Shown here: positions 59,785 to 64,000 of the stretch, piece after piece
How positions within the stretch are numbered: the stretch's first letter is position 1
Layout of the letters: every line of letters begins with the position of its first letter
Assembly: GCF_009664365.1 (NCBI RefSeq)
Contig: NZ_CP044310.1
Span: 1,685,001-1,749,000 of the forward strand
Direction: 5' to 3'
Length of the DNA stretch: 64,000 nt
Source: Paenibacillus xylanilyticus
GTDB lineage: Bacteria; Bacillota; Bacilli; Paenibacillales; Paenibacillaceae
The notes under the pieces: model-generated
What the model saw: the letters and a program-made list of their open reading frames with translations, nothing else
The model's database searches: none
What the model was told of the DNA's origin: nothing
Position numbers and translations under genes: made by a program

Positions 59785-61157
59785 GGACCTTGTATGTTCG
59801 AGTCTTCCTCATTACAATCGCTGTCATTGTGGTCAGCGGCATGCTCGGTTTTCTTTTATCCAATATCTATTATCATGCGAAGCTTAAGTCCTTCAATGAC
59901 GAGAAGCTGGTCGGCATCGCCATGGAAATGAAGCAGTTTGTGGAGCGGGAGCCAGACATGATGCAGCCGTATCTGGACAATGCCGCAGCTCTCGGTTACG
60001 AGATCTATGTGACAGATGGCAAGGGGAATGATGAATTCTACGGTAGCGAGTTCCGCGAAAAGGATCTGGACAAGCGAGCTGTAGATAGGGTTCTTGACGG
60101 TGAGGTCTACCATGGTGTTGCCCAGTTTCCAAGCAAACCCTTCATCACGGGTTTCTTTGACAATCAGCTAAGCAATACCGTTGGTGTTCCACTTCAGATC
60201 GGAAATACAAGCTATGGCCTGTTTATGCGTCCGGACGTCATTTTGCAGTTTGGCGAACTGCGTATCTTTTTTGCGCTGATTGGGGCACTTACAGTAGGGA
60301 TTAGCATTTTGATCTTTCTCATCAGTACGCGCTACTTGGTCAATCCAATTGAACGTCTGTCGGAGGCGACCAAGCGTATTGTACAGGGGAGCTATAATCT
60401 GAAATTGCCCACGAAGAGGCGGGATGAGATTGGCCAACTGGCTCAGCACTTTATGACGATGAGTCGTGAGCTGGAGCGGGTAGATCAGGCTCGTCAACAG
60501 TTTGTATCGAACGTTTCGCATGAGATTCAATCCCCACTAACCTCGATTCAGGGTTTTGCCCAACTGCTCTCCAATCGGGATCTTCCTGAACAGGAGAGGG
60601 AGCACTATGCATCCATTATTGAAGAAGAGAGCCGCCATCTCTCGTTGCTCAGCAAACAGCTGCTTCTGCTGTCATCCCTCGAACAAGGCCAAGAGGATCT
60701 GACGAAAGAAGAATTCTCTCTGCGCGATCAATTCCGTCAAGCCGTTCAGGTGCTGCAATGGCAGCTGGAAGATAAGGAACTGCTGCTCCGGATATCGGTA
60801 CCCGAATCCATCCAGCTGGTTGGTAATGAAGTACTGCTCATGCAGGTATGGATGAATCTGCTGGGCAATGCAGTGAATCATCTTCCGCAAGGAAGAAGCA
60901 TCGAGATCCGAGCAGAGCAGACCGATACCCACTGTGTAATCCAAATTCGGGATACAGGGGACGGGATTGCGGCAGAGCATCTGCCATTCCTGTTCGATCG
61001 TTTCTATAGGGTGGACCGTGCTCGGGAGCGTTCTTCCGGTCGGACCGGGCTTGGGCTTGCCATTGTGCAGAAAATTGTCCGGATTCATGACGGTACAATT
61101 GAAGTCTCCAGTTCGTCCGAAGGTACAACCTTCACTGTGACTCTTCCGCAGATGTAA
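59781..61157 (+). CDS. hssS: Heme sensor histidine kinase HssS
   Basis: 458 residues from TTG 59781, overlapping the regulator stop. Two membrane segments (about 7-27 and 163-185) flank an external sensor domain. Its segment FYGSEFREKDLDKRAVDRVLDGEVYHG…PFITGFFDNQLSNTVG…LFMRPDV is close to HssS of S. aureus. A HAMP domain is followed by the phospho-acceptor His in FVSNVSHEIQSPLTS, the N-box LMQVWMNLLGNAVNHL, and the G boxes DTGDGIAAEHLPFLFDRFY and GRTGLGLAIVQKI. By analogy it senses heme overload and phosphorylates HssR. Confidence 0.9.
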   Translation: MRTLYVRVFLITIAVIVVSGMLGFLLSNIYYHAKLKSFNDEKLVGIAMEMKQFVEREPDMMQPYLDNAAALGYEIYVTDGKGNDEFYGSEFREKDLDKRAVDRVLDGEVYHGVAQFPSKPFITGFFDNQLSNTVGVPLQIGNTSYGLFMRPDVILQFGELRIFFALIGALTVGISILIFLISTRYLVNPIERLSEATKRIVQGSYNLKLPTKRRDEIGQLAQHFMTMSRELERVDQARQQFVSNVSHEIQSPLTSIQGFAQLLSNRDLPEQEREHYASIIEEESRHLSLLSKQLLLLSSLEQGQEDLTKEEFSLRDQFRQAVQVLQWQLEDKELLLRISVPESIQLVGNEVLLMQVWMNLLGNAVNHLPQGRSIEIRAEQTDTHCVIQIRDTGDGIAAEHLPFLFDRFYRVDRARERSSGRTGLGLAIVQKIVRIHDGTIEVSSSSEGTTFTVTLPQM

Positions 61158-61160
61158 TCT

Positions 61161-61196
61161 GTTATTCATTTGCCGTTCATTTTCACCTCCTATACT
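61161..61196 (+). promoter_or_regulatory. HssR-box-like direct repeat and promoter of hrtBA
   Basis: TTCATTT occurs at 61165-61171 and again at 61176-61182, an 11-bp period. The S. aureus HssR box is a direct repeat of GTTCATATT with the same 11-bp period. A −10-like TATACT lies at 61191-61196, and the repeat overlaps the −35 position, as expected for an activator site. The element lies directly before the transporter gene. Confidence 0.65.
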
Positions 61197-61222
61197 TGGT
61201 TTATCAAGAGGAGGTCAGAGAT

Positions 61223-62347
61223 ATGTACTTGGCTATTAGAGAGATGAGGTTTGCCAAAGGGCGGTATGCGTTAATTGCTACCATTATGGTACTGGTTTCA
61301 TTTTTGGTACTGTTTGTTACAGGTCTTGCGCAGGGGCTGGCGTATGACAACGCCGCGTCGATCAAAAATATGGCAGCAACCCATTTCGTTCTCGAACAGG
61401 ATTCTAATCATCGTTTTACCCGTTCGCAGGTGAATCAGGATCAGCTTGAACAGTCGCGCTCGGTGGTAGGGCAAGATAACGCAGAGCCGCTGGGTGTGAA
61501 AATGACAACCGTTAGCCCGGCTGACGACACCAAGAAAATAGATGTCACTCTGTTTATGGTGAACCCGGAAGGCTGGCTTGCACCAACCGTCACTGAAGGA
61601 GTTCCGATTGCGGAGCAGAAGGACAGACAAGTTGTAGTGGATCAAAAGCTGTCAGAGTCCGGCGTGACCATTGGAACGGTTCTGGTGGATCAAGCGTCGG
61701 GGATGGAGTGGACAGTCGGTGGATTTGTGCAAAATGAGTCCTTTAGCCACTCGCCGGTCGTGTTTCTGAATGAACAGGAATGGCTTGCATTGAAAGGAAG
61801 TTCGCGTACCAGTCCAGATACAGCGGGCAACAATGCTTCGTCATACAATGCCATTGCCATTAAGGATGCTGGTGAGAAGGTTGACAGCCTGAGTGCTGCA
61901 CTGCCGAATGCGGAAGTGATTACGAAGTCCGAGGCGGTATCGGCCATTCCTGGCTATAAGGAAGAGCAGGGCTCGCTGCTCATGATGATCGCCTTTTTGT
62001 TTGTCATCTCGGCGTTTGTACTCGCGGTATTTTTCTACGTCATCACCATTCAGAAAACGAGTCAATTTGGCATTTTGAAAGCCATCGGAACGCGCAATGC
62101 GTATCTGGCCGGCAGTGTGTCATTACAAGTATTACTTCTGTCCGTCGGCAGTTTGGTGATCAGTGTTCTGCTTGTCCGACTGTTTGAGTCCATCCTGCCA
62201 GCTTCGATGCCGTTTCAATTAGGCATGTCCACCCTGGCACTGACCTGCATTTTATTTGTAATCATGTCTATGGCAGGTTCGTTGTTCTCGGTCTGGAAGG
62301 TTACCAAAATTGATGCGCTTGATGCGATTGGGAGGACGGCAGCATGA
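61223..62347 (+). CDS. hrtB: Heme efflux ABC transporter permease HrtB
   Basis: 374 residues. One N-terminal membrane helix (GRYALIATIMVLVSFLVLFVTGLAQGL), a large external domain (about 45-255), and three C-terminal helices with the FtsX/MacB layout (LLMMIAFLFVISAFVLAVFFYVITIQKTSQFGILKAIGTRNAYL). This is the HrtB/DevC-type permease. GAGGAGGTCAGAGAT precedes ATG 61223. Its stop overlaps the ATPase start by 4 bp (ATGA). Confidence 0.9.
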   Translation: MYLAIREMRFAKGRYALIATIMVLVSFLVLFVTGLAQGLAYDNAASIKNMAATHFVLEQDSNHRFTRSQVNQDQLEQSRSVVGQDNAEPLGVKMTTVSPADDTKKIDVTLFMVNPEGWLAPTVTEGVPIAEQKDRQVVVDQKLSESGVTIGTVLVDQASGMEWTVGGFVQNESFSHSPVVFLNEQEWLALKGSSRTSPDTAGNNASSYNAIAIKDAGEKVDSLSAALPNAEVITKSEAVSAIPGYKEEQGSLLMMIAFLFVISAFVLAVFFYVITIQKTSQFGILKAIGTRNAYLAGSVSLQVLLLSVGSLVISVLLVRLFESILPASMPFQLGMSTLALTCILFVIMSMAGSLFSVWKVTKIDALDAIGRTAA

Positions 62348-63021
62348 GAAACCGATTGGTATTGCAGGGAATTACACAGACCTTTGAGGATGGCGGGGTC
62401 AAACGTACGATACTGGATAAGCTGGATCTTGAAGTTGCGGAAGGCGAACTTGTTGCGGTCATGGGTCCTTCCGGTTCAGGCAAAAGTACATTTCTGTCCA
62501 TTGCAGGTGCACTTCTTGAACCAACGGAGGGGCAGGTTCTGCTCGATGGTGTATCGATCATGGGCAAAAATAGGCAGGACATTTCCGATGTGAGGCTTGA
62601 ACAGCTCGGTTTTATTTTTCAAAGCGCCAACCTTATTCCTTATCTGAAAGTCGAAGAGCAGCTGATGGTCGTTGCGAAGCTTGCCGGAACGGACAAAAAC
62701 ACGGCCGCGAAGCGAGTGGATGAGCTGCTTCATACGGTAGGCTTATCTCACCGTCGTAAAGCATATGCCGAGAAGCTGTCTGGCGGGGAACGTCAGCGGG
62801 TTGCCATTGCACGGGCGTTGATGAATGATCCGGCTGTGCTGCTGGCGGACGAACCGACAGCCAGTCTGGATGCAGATCGGGGGCTCGATATTGTTGGCAT
62901 GATTGCGAAGCTGGTTGCAGAGCAGGGCAAGAGTGCGGTAATGGTTACGCATGATGAGCGGGTTCTTCCGCTGTGTAATCGGGTTCTCTTTTTGGAAAAC
63001 GGGAAACTGGTGCACAAATAA
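62344..63021 (+). CDS. hrtA: Heme efflux ABC transporter ATP-binding protein HrtA
   Basis: 225 residues. Walker A GPSGSGKSTF, the Q-loop in LGFIFQSANLIPYL, the signature LSGGERQRVAIARALMNDP, and Walker B VLLADEPTASLD are all present. MVTHDERVL holds the switch His. This is the MacB/LolD-type ATPase that pairs with HrtB. Together they export heme or heme-derived toxic species by analogy with S. aureus and other Bacillota. Confidence 0.92.
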   Translation: MRNRLVLQGITQTFEDGGVKRTILDKLDLEVAEGELVAVMGPSGSGKSTFLSIAGALLEPTEGQVLLDGVSIMGKNRQDISDVRLEQLGFIFQSANLIPYLKVEEQLMVVAKLAGTDKNTAAKRVDELLHTVGLSHRRKAYAEKLSGGERQRVAIARALMNDPAVLLADEPTASLDADRGLDIVGMIAKLVAEQGKSAVMVTHDERVLPLCNRVLFLENGKLVHK

Positions 63022-63065
63022 GGCGCATGCCATGAGATCGTATTGTTCTCTGAATCTATGATGAG

Positions 63066-63104
63066 AAGGTCACCTATTCCATGAGGGAAGGTGGCCTTTT
63101 TTCT
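63066..63104 (+). terminator. Rho-independent terminator of the hss-hrt operon
   Basis: AAGGTCACCT and AGGTGGCCTT pair around the loop ATTCCATGAGGGA and are followed by TTTTTTC. Confidence 0.82.
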
Positions 63105-63176
63105 ATCCTTTCATCTATAATTGAAGAAAGAATGAAGTGGAAGATTTTACTTTATCTAGAGAGGGTCTGATGCTTG

Positions 63177-63728
63177 ATGCAAAGCTTAGATATTGAACAT
63201 TTTCCTGCACTGAGTACCTCTATTCATTGGGGGACGGTGACGGCGGAGTTCAGGTTGAACAATATCGTGGATGAGGCGCTGGTGAGCAACGTGAGCATTA
63301 TCCCTTTCATCGGGAAGCATTGCGTGGTGTTTCAACTGGATAATGGCAAGTGGGAGCTGCCGGGAGGAACATTGGAACCTGGAGAGAGATATTCAGAAGC
63401 ATTGAAGCGTGAAGTGATGGAAGAGCTGGGTGCGGAGCTGCGGTCGTATCGAATATTCGGTCAATTCTATTGCGCATCTGACGCCACTGAGCCGTATCGA
63501 CCACATATTCCACATCCTCATTTTGTGAGAGTAATTGGATATGGAGATGTTGAACTTGTAGGTGATCCGCTGAATCCGGTGGATGGAGAGCAGGTTGTTG
63601 CCGTAGAGGTAGTAGAGATTGCTGAAGCCATTCGGAGATTTCAGGAGCAGAATAGACATGATATTGCGGAGATGTATCAATTGGCTTATGTACTGAGGGA
63701 AGAAGATAAACGTAAGGAACAAAGATGA
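63177..63728 (+). CDS. NUDIX hydrolase
   Basis: 183 residues from ATG 63177 (or TTG 63174), with GAGAGGGTCTGATGC upstream. The Nudix box reads GGTLEPGERYSEALKREVMEELGAELRSYRIFG. The C-terminus (VEVVEIAEAIRRFQEQNRHDIAEMYQLAYVLREED) is a long helix. Substrate unknown. Confidence 0.9.
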   Translation: MQSLDIEHFPALSTSIHWGTVTAEFRLNNIVDEALVSNVSIIPFIGKHCVVFQLDNGKWELPGGTLEPGERYSEALKREVMEELGAELRSYRIFGQFYCASDATEPYRPHIPHPHFVRVIGYGDVELVGDPLNPVDGEQVVAVEVVEIAEAIRRFQEQNRHDIAEMYQLAYVLREEDKRKEQR

Positions 63729-63772
63729 TGTCCAAGTTCAATATACCTAATTTAATTCTAACGGAGGTCAAC

Positions 63773-64000
63773 ATGATTCGAGAACAAATCGATAAGATGT
63801 TAGACGTTTTGCCTGAAAGTGAACTGAATGTGGCGTACTCGCGGATCGAGCTTGTATATCGTAGATATATGTTTGAACAAAATCTGGAGAATAAGGGCGT
63901 TCAGGTGACGGAACTGTGTGAGGAATCGGAGGGCATTACTCAGCAGTGGGATGAGGTATTTGCCGGCAATCTGGATGACGAGGCAAAAGAAGCGATCTAC
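63773..64000 (+). CDS. Unknown protein, N-terminal part (3' end outside window)
   Basis: ACGGAGGTCAAC precedes ATG 63773. The frame is open for 76 codons to the window edge: MIREQIDKMLDVLPESELNV then AYSRIELVYRRYMFEQNLEN. It looks helical and acidic. No family is recognised. Confidence 0.65.
   Translation, partial: MIREQIDKMLDVLPESELNVAYSRIELVYRRYMFEQNLENKGVQVTELCEESEGITQQWDEVFAGNLDDEAKEAIY

Noticed and set aside
60672..61169. 165-codon open frame on the − strand inside hssS
   Set aside because: Shadow of the kinase gene, which has all its motifs; no ribosome site on the − strand.
1..64000. tRNA, rRNA, riboswitch and replication-origin features
   Set aside because: Looked for conserved cores (T-loop GGTTCRA, T-box, SAM, purine-type cores, DnaA-box clusters) and saw none that could be supported by eye.

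Overview
The window looks like a chromosomal segment of a Paenibacillus-type Bacillota. The evidence is strong AGGAGG-like ribosome sites, frequent TTG and GTG starts, YesM/YesN-type two-component genes beside LplB/YtcP-type sugar permeases, an HssRS-HrtBA heme-efflux operon, and many small GNAT, NUDIX and DUF genes. No rRNA, tRNA, CRISPR array, transposase gene or complete recombinase was seen.

Layout. 0-6.8 kb: the end of one AraC regulator, a second AraC regulator, and a divergent four-gene cluster for intracellular glycan processing (GHL6/GH151-like glycosidase, serine hydrolase, polysaccharide deacetylase, GH88 unsaturated glucuronyl hydrolase). 7.4-12.3 kb: an M28 peptidase and a class-C serine hydrolase, both with C-terminal membrane segments, a small unknown protein and a CAP-domain lipoprotein. 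14.3-19.9 kb: a PucR regulator followed by a frameshifted NCS1 permease, a DUF917 protein and a hydantoinase/oxoprolinase. 28-39.6 kb: a sugar ABC system (solute-binding lipoprotein, YesN/YesM, two permeases). The 3' half of its binding-protein gene is repeated 3.6 kb away on the far side of a small island carrying an ECF sigma factor. 39.7-57.7 kb: a long run of small accessory genes, nearly all on the + strand. 57.8-63 kb: a CDF metal exporter and hssR-hssS-hrtB-hrtA with a recognisable HssR box. The window ends inside an unknown gene.

The most unusual feature lies at 12.7-14.1 kb and 20.0-27.6 kb, on either side of the PucR operon. Here single genes all point the same way: NTF2-like, nucleotidyltransferase, GNAT, NIPSNAP, LprI-like lipoprotein, GrpB, a second GNAT, CPBP, DinB/YfiT, CPT-like kinase, metallophosphoesterase and a lipoprotein. 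Most are followed by a 40-200 bp imperfect palindrome. Its left arm resembles TAACA..ATATTCAAGCTGCGGG and its right arm resembles TCGTGAATACGGGAACGTTATGC. The layout (arms, R'-like GTTAnnn box, variable middle, left arm beside or over the upstream stop codon, next start 15-60 nt after the right arm) is that of integron gene cassettes with attC sites. At 19,988-20,116, between the operon and the right-hand block, is a decayed C-terminus of a tyrosine recombinase (GTDLRYIKELLGH and RIQSPLDLL readable in shifted frames). I infer a relic integron-like cassette array whose integrase has decayed or lies elsewhere. All similarities were read by eye without database searches.
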